Below are positions 17,408-26,155 of a DNA stretch of 57,184 nucleotides, one piece after another (position 1 is the stretch's first letter; every line of letters starts with the position of its first letter). Under the pieces are notes generated by a model. It ran no database searches. It had not been told where the DNA came from and saw only the letters and a program-made list of their open reading frames with translations. Source of the DNA: Streptomyces sp. GTDB taxonomy: Bacteria; Actinomycetota; Actinomycetes; Streptomycetales; Streptomycetaceae. The position numbers and the translations under genes were made by a program. Location: contig NZ_JAEKKT010000148.1 of assembly GCF_019510245.1 (NCBI RefSeq), positions 1-57,184 of the forward strand, written 5' to 3'.

Positions 17408-19051
17408 TCACGCGTCGTAGGTGTCGGCCTTCTTCGGTGACGCCTCCTGGACCGCCCCGCTGAGCGCTCCCGCCCGCGCGTTGAACTTGTCCATGTTGAC
17501 GTCGTGATCCTTCAGCACGGTGAACGCGGCCCGGTGCACCGCCCGGAGCACCGGCGTGGCCGCGCGCAGCGCGTCGTCGGCCATGAAGCGGTGCTTCCAG
17601 GGCTGGTCGGCCCAGGCGTGCCGGAGGCCGAAAGGCTCGGGCAGGCCTATGGAACCGCCGAGCCACTTCAGCAGCGGCGGATACCAGCTGATCGCCGCCC
17701 GGGCGGCGAGCCGCACCACCTCGTCCGGGGTGACCAGGGGCAGCTTGACGGTCCGGGTCTCCCAGAACCGGACGGTCTTGGCGACCGTCTTGGTGGGGGC
17801 TTCCGGCTTGCCGCTGAACAGGCCGTTGACCGGACCGAGGGCGTGGCCGGTGACCTCGATCCGCAGGGTCTCCTTCAGCACGGTGACGGTGGTCATCATC
17901 GTGATGATCAGGCCGCCGTCCCACAGGTGCGGCCACTGCACGCCCAGGTAGTGCCGTTCGCCCTTGCCGAAGTGGTTGTTGTTGCAGATCCGCTCCACGT
18001 CGGCGGGTCCCACCTGGTAGTCGGTCCCCTCGGGCCTGGAGACCTCCTTGGCGCCCTCGCCGACATGGGTGACGATCCAGTGCTTGACCTGAGGTGTCGG
18101 GAAGCCGCCGGTCTTGAGGTGCTGCCGGTGCAGCACGCTCAGCTCCTTCTCGATCTCCCGGACCACCGTCCAGGCGCGGAACTCGTGGACCCCCTTGACC
18201 GGATCGAGCGGGACCAGCTCCTCGGCGAGGTGCCAGGATCCCCAGCGGGTGCCCATGCCGAGTATGCCCTTGGGGCCTGCGTAGAAGACCGAGTTGGACT
18301 GCTGCTCGGCGCTGAGCCGGGCCAGGGACTGGCGCAGCTGCTCGGCGGCGGCCTGGTCGGGGCTGGTCGGCACCGCCTCGGGGACCTTCGCGCCGACGCT
18401 GCCGCCGGAGAGCAGGCCGTCCCAGGCCTCGCGCAGATCCCTCGCGGTGCGCTCGCAGAGCCGCTTGGCGAGGTACCAGCCGACGACCGGGAGCACGATG
18501 CAGCCGCGTGCGTACCAGCCCCAGAAGCCGGCGAGGGGCATCCGGATCAGGAAGACGATCGCGAGGACGCCGACGGCGGCCAGCAGGGCGCTGCCGAACC
18601 CGGAGACCCGCTTGTTGTCCGCCTTCAGCATGGTGGCCCGGAGCTGGAAGACGCCCAGCCAGACCAGCAGTCCGGGCAGGAAGAGCACACCGAACACGGA
18701 CATGACGGCGGTGAGCCGTGTGTCGCGTTCCCGGCGGATGCGGTTGGCGGCCAGGCAGTGCTCGACGACCACCTGGGGTTCGCTGCCGAAGGACTGGACG
18801 AGGGGTTTGCGGCCGACCCCCAGCATGCGGTCGATGACCGCCTGGGAGTACGCCTCACCGAAGTTGGGCCGGAATATCTTGGCCCACCTGCGGCCCTCCT
18901 TGACCTCGGACTGGTGCCACTCGTTGTCGGCCTTCTTGATCTCCTCCATCGGCGTGTCCCGGTAGGCCGCCGAGGCCAGGGCATAGGTCGGTGCCTGTGC
19001 CTCACCGCCCGGCCTGGGCACCTGTGGCCCGAAGAAGTCCTCGAAGCTCAT
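17408..19051 (-). CDS. Hypothetical integral membrane protein
   Basis: A 547-residue protein of unknown function. A ~110-residue soluble N-terminus (FEDFFGPQVPRPGG, NEWHQSEVKEGRRWAKIFRP) is followed by three predicted transmembrane segments at about 113-137, 151-169 and 172-196, then a ~350-residue soluble part containing HWIVTHVGEGAKEVSRPEGT, YLGVQWPHLWDGGLIITMMT and VLKETLRIEVTGHALGPVNG. No catalytic motif is recognised. The start ATG at 19051 has GGGGGCGGGA before it; 20 residues more upstream are possible. It sits leftward between the HIT gene and EF-G2, in the middle of the otherwise conserved thrS-HIT-pgsA order. Confidence 0.85.
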   Translation of the reverse strand: MSFEDFFGPQVPRPGGEAQAPTYALASAAYRDTPMEEIKKADNEWHQSEVKEGRRWAKIFRPNFGEAYSQAVIDRMLGVGRKPLVQSFGSEPQVVVEHCLAANRIRRERDTRLTAVMSVFGVLFLPGLLVWLGVFQLRATMLKADNKRVSGFGSALLAAVGVLAIVFLIRMPLAGFWGWYARGCIVLPVVGWYLAKRLCERTARDLREAWDGLLSGGSVGAKVPEAVPTSPDQAAAEQLRQSLARLSAEQQSNSVFYAGPKGILGMGTRWGSWHLAEELVPLDPVKGVHEFRAWTVVREIEKELSVLHRQHLKTGGFPTPQVKHWIVTHVGEGAKEVSRPEGTDYQVGPADVERICNNNHFGKGERHYLGVQWPHLWDGGLIITMMTTVTVLKETLRIEVTGHALGPVNGLFSGKPEAPTKTVAKTVRFWETRTVKLPLVTPDEVVRLAARAAISWYPPLLKWLGGSIGLPEPFGLRHAWADQPWKHRFMADDALRAATPVLRAVHRAAFTVLKDHDVNMDKFNARAGALSGAVQEASPKKADTYDA

Positions 19052-19203
19052 TCCCGCCCCCACTTGCCGCCGTCCCGCTCCTGCGGCCTTCCCGACTTCC
19101 GTACTCCGCACACCTGTTGATCAAGTACTCAGGGTATCCCCAGCCACCGACAACCGTCGGCGGACGGCCGAAGCCGCCCGCCGAACACGTGCTGTGACAC
19201 CGG

Positions 19204-21402
19204 TCAGGAGGGTTCTTTGGCCTGTTGGCGGATCTTCTCGGCGATCTGCGGGGGCATCGGCTCGTGCCGGGCGTACGAGCGGCTGAAACGCGCCGTGCCG
19301 TGCGACAGCGAGCGCAGGTCGACCGCGTACCGGCCGATCTCGAACTCCGGTACCTCGGCCTTGACGAGGGTGCGCCCGCCGCTGGTCTGCTCGGTGCCGA
19401 GCACCCGGCCGCGCCGCCCGGACAGGTCGCTCATCACCGCGCCCACGTAGTCGTCGCCGACCAGCACGGACACCTCGGCGACCGGTTCGAGGAGATGGAT
19501 CTTCGCGTCCGCGGCCGCCTCCCGCAGGGCCAGTGCGCCCGCCGTCTGGAAGGCCGCGTCGGAGGAGTCCACCGAGTGCGCCTTGCCGTCGAGCAGGGTG
19601 ACCCGCACGTCGACCAGCTGGTAGCCGGCGGCGACCCCCTTGGCGGCCTGGGCCCTGATGCCCTTCTCGACCGACGGGATGAACTGCCGGGGCACCGCGC
19701 CGCCGACCACCTTGTCGACGAACTCGATGCCGGAGCCGCCCGGCAGGGGTTCCACCTCGATCTCGCAGATCGCGAACTGCCCGTGCCCACCGGACTGCTT
19801 GACGTGCCGGCCGCGCCCGGCGGACTTGCCGGCGAACGTCTCCCGGAGGGACACCTTGTGCGGTACGACGTCGACCTGGACGCCGTAGCGGCTGCGCAGC
19901 CGCTCCAGGGCCACGTCCGCGTGCGCCTCGCCCAGGCACCACAGCACCACCTGGTGGGTGTCCTGGTTCTGTTCGAGCCGCATGGTCGGGTCCTCGGCGA
20001 CCAGCCGGGCGAGACCCTGCGAGAGCTTGTCCTCGTCGGCCTTGCTGTGCGCCTCGATGGCGAGCGGCAGCAGCGGGTCGGGCATCTCCCACGGCTCCAT
20101 GAGCAGCGGGTCGTCCCTGGCCGAGAGGGTGTCCCCGGTCTCCGCGCGGCCGAGTTTCGCGACGCAGGCCAGGTCACCGGCGATGACGTGGGTGACCGGC
20201 CGCTGCTGTTTGCCGAACGGCGTGGACAGGGCGCCGATCTTCTCGTCGACGTCGTGGTCCTCGTGGCCGCGGTCGGCCAGCCCGTGCCCGGAGACGTGCA
20301 CCGTCTCGTCGGGGCGCAGGGTGCCGGAGAAGACCCGCACCAGCGAGACCCGGCCGACGTACGGGTCGGAGGCGGTCTTCACCACCTCGGCGACCAGCGG
20401 GCCACCGGTGTCGCACGGCTTGATCTCGCGCGGTGTGCCGTCGACGGTGGTGACCCCGGGCGTGGGGTGCTCGAACGGCGTCGGGAAGCCGCCGGTGACC
20501 AGCTCCAGGAGCTCGACCGTGCCGAGGCCCTGGCGGGCGCCGTCGGCGGCCGGTGCGGCGGCCAGGACCGGGAAGAAGGCCCCGCGGGCCACGGCCCGCT
20601 CCAGGTCCTCGATCAGCGTCTTGAGGTCGATCTGCTCGCCGCCCAGATAGCGGTCCATGAGGGTCTCGTCCTCGCTCTCCGCGATGATCCCCTCGATGAG
20701 CCGGTTGCGGGCGTCCTCGATGTCCGGCAGCTGGTCGGGGCCCGGCTCGGACTCCTTGCGCTCCCCGGTGGAGTAGTCGAACAGCTTCTGCGTGAGCAGC
20801 CCGACCAGACCGGTCACGGGCGCGTGCCCGTCCGGGCCCTGCGGGCCGTGCAGCGGCAGGTAGAGGGGGAGCACGGCGTCCGGGTCGTCGGCGCCGAACG
20901 CCTCGGCGCACACCCGGGTCATCTCCTGGAAGTCCGCGCGGGCGGCCTCCAGGTGCGTGACGACGATCGCCCGCGGCATCCCGACGGCCGCGCACTCCTC
21001 CCACACCATCCGGGTCGAGCCGTCCACCCCGTCCGAGGCCGAGACGACGAAGAGGGCCGCGTCCGCCGCGCGCAGACCGGCCCTCAGCTCACCGACGAAG
21101 TCGGCGTATCCCGGGGTGTCCAGGATGTTGATCTTGATTCCGTTCCAGTCGACCGGTACCAGCGACAGCTGTACGGAGCGCTGCTGCCGGTGCTCGATGT
21201 CGTCGTAGTCCGAGACGGTCCCGCCGTCCTCCACGCGGCCCGCGCGGTTCACCGCTCCCGCGGTCAGCGCGAGCGCCTCCACCAAGGTGGTCTTGCCCGA
21301 TCCGGAGTGGCCGACCAGCACCACATTCCGTACAGACGCGGGGTGGTCGGCCGCCCTTGCCCTGCCGGCGGCTCCGGGGTGTTCCTTGACCTTGTCGCCC
21401 AT
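19204..21402 (-). CDS. Elongation factor G-like protein (EF-G2)
   Basis: A 732-residue translational-GTPase family protein with the EF-G five-domain layout. G1 is intact (GHSGSGKTT, 31-39) and G3 is intact (DTPGYADF, 95-102), but G2 reads HRQQRSVQLS instead of the RGITI pattern and G4 reads THLE (149-152) instead of NKxD. Domain IV (HVKQSGGHGQFAICEIEVEP) and domain V (AVMSDLSGRRGRVLGTEQ) are recognisable. The EF-G2 branch in mycobacteria is not the main elongation factor; its job is unsettled. ATG at 21402 has GGAGG upstream. Changes in G2/G4 suggest altered nucleotide specificity or weak GTPase. Confidence 0.93.
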   Translation of the reverse strand: MGDKVKEHPGAAGRARAADHPASVRNVVLVGHSGSGKTTLVEALALTAGAVNRAGRVEDGGTVSDYDDIEHRQQRSVQLSLVPVDWNGIKINILDTPGYADFVGELRAGLRAADAALFVVSASDGVDGSTRMVWEECAAVGMPRAIVVTHLEAARADFQEMTRVCAEAFGADDPDAVLPLYLPLHGPQGPDGHAPVTGLVGLLTQKLFDYSTGERKESEPGPDQLPDIEDARNRLIEGIIAESEDETLMDRYLGGEQIDLKTLIEDLERAVARGAFFPVLAAAPAADGARQGLGTVELLELVTGGFPTPFEHPTPGVTTVDGTPREIKPCDTGGPLVAEVVKTASDPYVGRVSLVRVFSGTLRPDETVHVSGHGLADRGHEDHDVDEKIGALSTPFGKQQRPVTHVIAGDLACVAKLGRAETGDTLSARDDPLLMEPWEMPDPLLPLAIEAHSKADEDKLSQGLARLVAEDPTMRLEQNQDTHQVVLWCLGEAHADVALERLRSRYGVQVDVVPHKVSLRETFAGKSAGRGRHVKQSGGHGQFAICEIEVEPLPGGSGIEFVDKVVGGAVPRQFIPSVEKGIRAQAAKGVAAGYQLVDVRVTLLDGKAHSVDSSDAAFQTAGALALREAAADAKIHLLEPVAEVSVLVGDDYVGAVMSDLSGRRGRVLGTEQTSGGRTLVKAEVPEFEIGRYAVDLRSLSHGTARFSRSYARHEPMPPQIAEKIRQQAKEPS

Positions 21403-21682
21403 GGTTATGCCTCCCGTGCACGGTGAGGTCTCTGTGGGCGCGGGCGAGCATGCCGGGCCGCGTGCGGTGGCGGCTCCGATGACGCCCGCGGTTATTCGAG
21501 CTTTCCACTCCCGTCACGGTGCGTCCATACGAAGGACGTGATCGTGCCCGCGGGACCCCTGGCGACGGGCCGCCGGTGCCTCCTGAGAGTGCCCACCCGT
21601 CGCACACACGCGCGCGTGGCTACGATGGGCCAGCCGGGGTGGCCAGCAGGGGCCGCACGGCGCAACGACCGTCGGGAAGGCC

Positions 21683-22360
21683 ATGCTGAACAAGTACGCG
21701 CGTGCATTCTTCACGCGTGTCCTCACACCGTTCGCCGCGTTTCTCATCCGCCGGGGCGTGAGCCCGGACACGGTCACGCTCCTCGGCACGGCCGGAGTGG
21801 TCGCGGGCGCGCTGGTCTTCTTCCCCCGGGGCGAGTTCTTCTGGGGCACGATCGTGATCACGCTGTTCGTCTTCTCGGACCTGGTGGACGGCAACATGGC
21901 CCGCCAGCTGGGCCGCACCAGCCGCTGGGGCGCCTTCCTGGACTCCACCCTGGACCGGGTCGCCGACGGCGCGATCTTCGGCGGCTTCGCCCTCTGGTAC
22001 GCCGGCAACGGCGACAACAACGTCCTGTGCGCCGTATCCATCTTCTGCCTGGCCAGCGGCCAGGTGGTGTCGTACACCAAAGCGCGCGGCGAGTCGATCG
22101 GGCTGCCGGTGGCCGTCAACGGTCTGGTGGAGCGCGCCGAGCGCCTGGTGATCTCCCTGGTGGCGGCCGGTCTGGCCGGCTTCCACAAGTTCGGGGTCCC
22201 GCACATCCAGATCCTGCTGCCGATCGCCTTGTGGATCGTCGCCGGGGGCAGCCTGGTCACCCTGGTCCAGCGGGTCGTCACGGTCCGCCGGGAGTCCGCC
22301 GAGGCGGAGGCGGCGGCCGAGCGGGAGAAGGCCTCGCACGGGAGCGAGGCCTCCCAGTGA
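21683..22360 (+). CDS. pgsA: Phosphatidylinositol phosphate synthase (CDP-alcohol phosphatidyltransferase)
   Basis: A 225-residue integral membrane enzyme joining CDP-diacylglycerol and inositol 3-phosphate to form PI-phosphate, the precursor of phosphatidylinositol mannosides. The CDP-OH-P signature is complete: D66-LV-D69-G-NM-AR, eight residues, G83, three residues, D87, three residues, D91. About six membrane spans follow. ATG at 21683 after GGGAAGGCC. The next gene overlaps it by four bases (GTGA), forming a pgsA-patA-pimA operon, which is why the PI-phosphate synthase assignment is chosen over phosphatidylglycerophosphate synthase. Confidence 0.95.
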   Translation: MLNKYARAFFTRVLTPFAAFLIRRGVSPDTVTLLGTAGVVAGALVFFPRGEFFWGTIVITLFVFSDLVDGNMARQLGRTSRWGAFLDSTLDRVADGAIFGGFALWYAGNGDNNVLCAVSIFCLASGQVVSYTKARGESIGLPVAVNGLVERAERLVISLVAAGLAGFHKFGVPHIQILLPIALWIVAGGSLVTLVQRVVTVRRESAEAEAAAEREKASHGSEASQ

Positions 22361-23265
22361 CCGCCGCCGACCGGCTCACCGACTCCCTGTACGGTCTCGG
22401 CTGGAGCACCGTCAAGAAGCTTCCCGAACCGGTCGCCGTGCGCCTCGGCGACTCCATCGCGGACCTCGCCTGGAAGCAGCGCGGCAAGGGCGTCCAGCGG
22501 CTCGAGTCGAACTACGCGCGCGTGCGGCCCGACGCGAGCCCCGAGCGACTGCGCGAGCTCTCCCGGGCGGGCATGCGCTCGTACCTGCGCTACTGGATGG
22601 AGTCCTTCCGGCTGCCGTCCTGGAGCGAGGAGCGGATCCGCACCGGCTTCGTCCCCAAGGACGTCCACCACCTCACCGACGGCCTCGCCTCCGGCCGTGG
22701 TGTGATCCTCGCGCTGCCGCACCTGGCCAACTGGGACCTGGCCGGCGCCTGGGTCACCACCGAGCTGGAGACCCCGTTCACGACGGTCGCCGAGCGGCTC
22801 AAGCCGGAGACCCTGTACGACCGTTTCGTCGCCTACCGCCAGGGCCTCGGCATGGAGGTCCTCCCGCACAGCGGCGGCACCGCCTTCGGCACCCTGGCCC
22901 GCAGGCTGCGCGACGGCGGCCTGGTCTGCCTGGTCGCCGACCGTGACCTGTCCGCCTCCGGCATCGAGGTCGGCTTCTTCGGCGACACCGCGCGGATGCC
23001 CGCCGGGCCCGCCCTGCTGGCCCAGCAGACCGGCGCGCTCCTGCTGCCCGTGACGCTCTGGTACGACGACACCCCCGTCATGAAGGGCCGGGTGCACGCC
23101 CCGATCGAGGTACCCGAGTCAGGTGACAAGGCGTCGAGGACGTCTGTCATGACACAGGCGCTGGCCGACGCCTTCGCCACCGGGATCGCCGACCATCCGG
23201 AGGACTGGCACATGCTCCAGCGCTTGTGGCTCGCCGACCTCGACCCCGCGAAGGGACCGTCGTGA
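22357..23265 (+). CDS. patA: Phosphatidylinositol mannoside acyltransferase
   Basis: A 302-residue membrane-associated acyltransferase of the LpxL/HtrB-like family. The catalytic H-x4-D appears as LPHLANWDLAG, followed by FTTVAERLKPETLYDRFVAY and VCLVADRDLSASGIEVGFFG. It should add a fatty acyl chain to the mannose of PIM1/PIM2 on the cytosolic face of the membrane. It overlaps pgsA upstream and pimA downstream by GTGA each, so the three proteins are made together. Symbol follows the mycobacterial orthologue by position and family. Confidence 0.9.
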   Translation: MTAADRLTDSLYGLGWSTVKKLPEPVAVRLGDSIADLAWKQRGKGVQRLESNYARVRPDASPERLRELSRAGMRSYLRYWMESFRLPSWSEERIRTGFVPKDVHHLTDGLASGRGVILALPHLANWDLAGAWVTTELETPFTTVAERLKPETLYDRFVAYRQGLGMEVLPHSGGTAFGTLARRLRDGGLVCLVADRDLSASGIEVGFFGDTARMPAGPALLAQQTGALLLPVTLWYDDTPVMKGRVHAPIEVPESGDKASRTSVMTQALADAFATGIADHPEDWHMLQRLWLADLDPAKGPS

Positions 23266-24422
23266 GGATCGGCATCGTCTGCCCCTACTCCTGGGACGTC
23301 CCGGGTGGCGTCCAGTTCCACATCCGCGACCTCGCCGAGTACTTCATCCGCCTGGGCCACGAGGTCTCCGTCCTCGCCCCCGCCGACGACGACACTCCGC
23401 TCCCGCCCTACGTCGTCTCGGCCGGCCGCGCGGTCCCGGTGCCGTACAACGGCTCGGTGGCCCGCCTCAACTTCGGCTTCCTGTCCGCCGCGCGGGTGCG
23501 CCGCTGGCTGCACGACGGCGCGTTCGACGTGGTCCACATCCACGAGCCGATCTCCCCGTCCCTCGGCCTGCTGACCTGCTGGGCGGCGCAGGGTCCGATG
23601 GTGGCGACCTTCCACACCTCCAACCCGCGCTCCCGCGCGATGATCGCCGCGTACTCGATCCTCCAGGCGGCCCTGGAGAAGATCAGCGCCCGGATCGCCG
23701 TCAGCGAGTACGCCCGCCGCACCCTGGTCGAGCACCTCGGCGGCGACGCCGTCGTGATCCCCAACGGCGTCGACGTCGACTTCTTCGCCAGGGCCGAGCC
23801 GCGCCCCGAGTGGCAGGGGGACACCATCGGCTTCATCGGCCGCATCGACGAGCCCCGCAAGGGCCTCCCGGTGCTGATGAAGGCCCTGCCCAAGATCCTC
23901 GCCGCCCGCCCGGGGGCCCGGCTCCTGGTGGCCGGCCGGGGCGACGAGGAGGCCGCGGTCGAGTCCCTGCCCGCCGAGCTGCGCTCCCGTGTCGAGTTCC
24001 TCGGCATGATCAGTGACGAGGACAAGGCCCGCTTCCTGCGCAGCCTCGACCTGTACATCGCCCCGAACACGGGCGGCGAGAGCTTCGGGATAATCCTGGT
24101 GGAAGCCCTGTCCGCGGGCGCCCCGGTCCTCGCCTCCGACCTCGACGCCTTCGCCCAGGTCCTGGACCAGGGCGCGGCGGGTGAGCTCTTCGCCAACGAG
24201 GACGCGGACGCGCTGGCGGAAGCGGCGGTACGGCTCCTTTCGGACCCCGAGCGCCGGGCCGAGCTGCGGGAACGGGGAAGCGTCCACGTGCGCCGGTTCG
24301 ACTGGGCGACGGTCGGCGCGGACATCCTGTCCGTCTACGAGACGGTGACGGCGGGGGCGGCGGCGGTGGCGGCGGACGAGCGGTCGGGGCTGCGGGCGCG
24401 GTTCGGGCTGGCGCGGGACTAG
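23262..24422 (+). CDS. pimA: GDP-mannose-dependent phosphatidylinositol mannosyltransferase PimA
   Basis: A 386-residue GT4 glycosyltransferase with two Rossmann lobes. The N-terminal lobe opens with RIGIVCPYSWDVPGGVQFHI (donor/acceptor loop), has VVHIHEPISPSLGLL, and the C-terminal lobe has GFIGRIDEPRKGLPVL and the EX7E motif in GGESFGIILVEALSAGAPVL. It transfers the first mannose from GDP-mannose to phosphatidylinositol at the cytosolic membrane face. GTG start overlaps the patA stop. Last gene of the operon; hairpins follow at 24494-24543. Confidence 0.94.
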   Translation: MRIGIVCPYSWDVPGGVQFHIRDLAEYFIRLGHEVSVLAPADDDTPLPPYVVSAGRAVPVPYNGSVARLNFGFLSAARVRRWLHDGAFDVVHIHEPISPSLGLLTCWAAQGPMVATFHTSNPRSRAMIAAYSILQAALEKISARIAVSEYARRTLVEHLGGDAVVIPNGVDVDFFARAEPRPEWQGDTIGFIGRIDEPRKGLPVLMKALPKILAARPGARLLVAGRGDEEAAVESLPAELRSRVEFLGMISDEDKARFLRSLDLYIAPNTGGESFGIILVEALSAGAPVLASDLDAFAQVLDQGAAGELFANEDADALAEAAVRLLSDPERRAELRERGSVHVRRFDWATVGADILSVYETVTAGAAAVAADERSGLRARFGLARD

Positions 24423-24493
24423 GCGCTCCGCTGGAAGCGCCGCGATGTGTCGTCTGCCGTCCGTAGTGTGCGGCGCCGTCGTGGCTTGGCGCG

Positions 24494-24543
24494 CCCCCCC
24501 AGCCTTCGGCCGGGGGTGCCCCCAGCGCCCCTGACGGGGCGCT
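24494..24543 (+). repeat. Repetitive hairpin element after pimA
   Basis: Contains AGCCTTCGGCCGGGGGTGCC, a sequence I recognise as widely repeated between Streptomyces genes, next to the perfect hairpin AGCGCCCC-TGAC-GGGGCGCT (24524-24543). It likely acts as the pimA terminator. The claim of genome-wide repetition is from knowledge and not from this window. Confidence 0.6.
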
Positions 24544-24573
24544 GTCGTGGGCGTCTGCTATAGCGTTCCGCCC

Positions 24574-25125
24574 GTGAGCGCTTCCCTCGTCTGGACTCTC
24601 TGGATCCTTGCCGCCCTCGTGGTGGTCGGCCTGTACCTGAGCTGGACCGCAGGCCGGCTCGACCGGCTGCACTCGCGTATCGACGCGGCCCGTGCCGCCC
24701 TCGACGCCCAGTTGCTGCGGCGCGCCTCGGTGGCACAGGAGCTGGCGACCTCCGGGGTGCTGGATCCCGCCTCCTCGATCGTGCTGTACGAGGCCGCGCA
24801 CGCGGCCCGGCAGGCCGAGGAGGAGCAGCGGGAGGTCGCGGAGAGCGAGCTGAGCCAGGCCCTGCGGGCCGTCTTCGAGCACCCGCAGCAGGTCGAGGAG
24901 GTCCGCCAGGCCCCCGGCGGCGACGCCGCCGCGAGCGAGCTGGCCGAGGCCGTACGCCGGGTCCCGATGGCCCGCCGTTTCCACAACGACGCCGTCGGCG
25001 CGGCCCGCCGGCTGCGCGAACACCGCAAGGTCCGCTGGTTCCGGCTGGCCGGGCACGCCCCCTTCCCGCTGGCCTTCGAGATGGACGACGAACCGCCTGC
25101 CGCCCTGGTGGACCGCACGGCCTGA
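24574..25125 (+). CDS. LemA-like membrane-anchored helical protein
   Basis: A 183-residue protein with one N-terminal membrane span (about residues 4-25) followed by a long helical region. GRLDRLHSRIDAARAALDAQ, LLRRASVAQELATSG and, near the C-terminus, RRFHNDAVGAARRLREHRKV match the LemA pattern (paired helices, then R-R-x-Y/H-N-D-x-V). The conserved region is divergent from canonical LemA, and the function of LemA proteins is unknown. GTG at 24574 follows TATAGC by nine bases, with no ribosome site, so the mRNA may be leaderless. Stands alone between pimA and pdxS. Confidence 0.75.
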   Translation: MSASLVWTLWILAALVVVGLYLSWTAGRLDRLHSRIDAARAALDAQLLRRASVAQELATSGVLDPASSIVLYEAAHAARQAEEEQREVAESELSQALRAVFEHPQQVEEVRQAPGGDAAASELAEAVRRVPMARRFHNDAVGAARRLREHRKVRWFRLAGHAPFPLAFEMDDEPPAALVDRTA

Positions 25126-25163
25126 CCGGAAAACGATCCACCGCCTTCCCATTGGCCCTTGCT

Positions 25164-25177
25164 GTGGACTGGTCCAC
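25164..25177. promoter_or_regulatory. Perfect palindrome upstream of pdxS (putative PdxR-type site)
   Basis: GTGGAC-TG-GTCCAC, a perfect 6-bp inverted repeat with a two-base spacer, 52 bases upstream of the pdxS GTG. Actinobacterial pdxST genes are often controlled by MocR-type PdxR proteins that bind GTGG-containing sites; the link here is inferred from position and sequence. No pdxR gene is next to it. Confidence 0.5.
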
Positions 25178-25229
25178 TCGCGTTTCCTCGGTGTTTGCAG
25201 AAACCCTCTTTCAGCGAGTGAGGTCACCC

Positions 25230-26135
25230 GTGTCCACCAGTGAGAACCAGACCCCCGAGACCGGCACCGCCCGTGTGAAGCGCGGCATGGCCGAACAGCT
25301 CAAGGGCGGCGTGATCATGGACGTCGTCACGCCGGAGCAGGCGAAGATCGCCGAGGACGCGGGCGCCGTCGCCGTCATGGCCCTGGAGCGGGTCCCGGCC
25401 GACATCCGCAAGGACGGCGGGGTGGCCCGGATGTCCGACCCGGACATGATCGAGGGCATCATCGAGGCCGTGTCGATCCCGGTGATGGCCAAGTCCCGGA
25501 TCGGCCACTTCGTCGAGGCCCAGGTCCTGCAGTCGCTCGGCGTCGACTACATCGACGAGTCCGAGGTCCTCACCCCGGCCGACGAGGTCAACCACTCCGA
25601 CAAGTGGGCCTTCACCACCCCCTTCGTCTGCGGCGCGACCAACCTCGGCGAGGCCCTGCGCCGGATCGCCGAGGGCGCGGCCATGATCCGCTCCAAGGGC
25701 GAGGCCGGCACCGGCAACGTCGTCGAGGCCGTCCGCCACCTGCGCCAGATCAAGGGCGAGATCGCCAAGCTGCGCGGCTGCGACAACAACGAGCTGTACG
25801 CCGCCGCCAAGGAACTGCGCGCCCCCTACGAGCTGGTCAAGGAGGTCGCCGAGCTCGGGAAGCTGCCGGTCGTGCTGTTCTCCGCCGGCGGCGTCGCCAC
25901 CCCCGCCGACGCGGCCCTGATGCGTCAGCTCGGCGCCGAGGGCGTCTTCGTCGGCTCCGGCATCTTCAAGTCCGGCGACCCGGCCAAGCGCGCCGCCGCC
26001 ATCGTCAAGGCGACCACCTTCTACGACGACCCCAAGATCATCGCGGACGCGTCCCGCAACCTCGGCGAGGCCATGGTCGGCATCAACTGCGACACCCTCC
26101 CCGAGGCCGAGCGCTACGCCAACCGCGGCTGGTAA
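25230..26135 (+). CDS. pdxS: Pyridoxal 5'-phosphate synthase lyase subunit PdxS
   Basis: A 301-residue (beta/alpha)8 barrel enzyme that condenses ribose 5-phosphate, glyceraldehyde 3-phosphate and ammonia to PLP. Conserved segments include KRGMAEQLKGGVIMDVVTPE, the catalytic-lysine region MAKSRIGHFVEAQ, EAGTGNVVEAVRHLR and the C-terminal NLGEAMVGINCDTLPE. GTG at 25230 after GTGAGG; a longer frame upstream overlaps the palindrome and is not used. Followed 20 bases later by its glutaminase partner pdxT, forming the PdxS12-PdxT12 complex. Confidence 0.97.
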   Translation: MSTSENQTPETGTARVKRGMAEQLKGGVIMDVVTPEQAKIAEDAGAVAVMALERVPADIRKDGGVARMSDPDMIEGIIEAVSIPVMAKSRIGHFVEAQVLQSLGVDYIDESEVLTPADEVNHSDKWAFTTPFVCGATNLGEALRRIAEGAAMIRSKGEAGTGNVVEAVRHLRQIKGEIAKLRGCDNNELYAAAKELRAPYELVKEVAELGKLPVVLFSAGGVATPADAALMRQLGAEGVFVGSGIFKSGDPAKRAAAIVKATTFYDDPKIIADASRNLGEAMVGINCDTLPEAERYANRGW

Positions 26136-26155
26136 GGCCAGAGGGTTTCGCAGAC

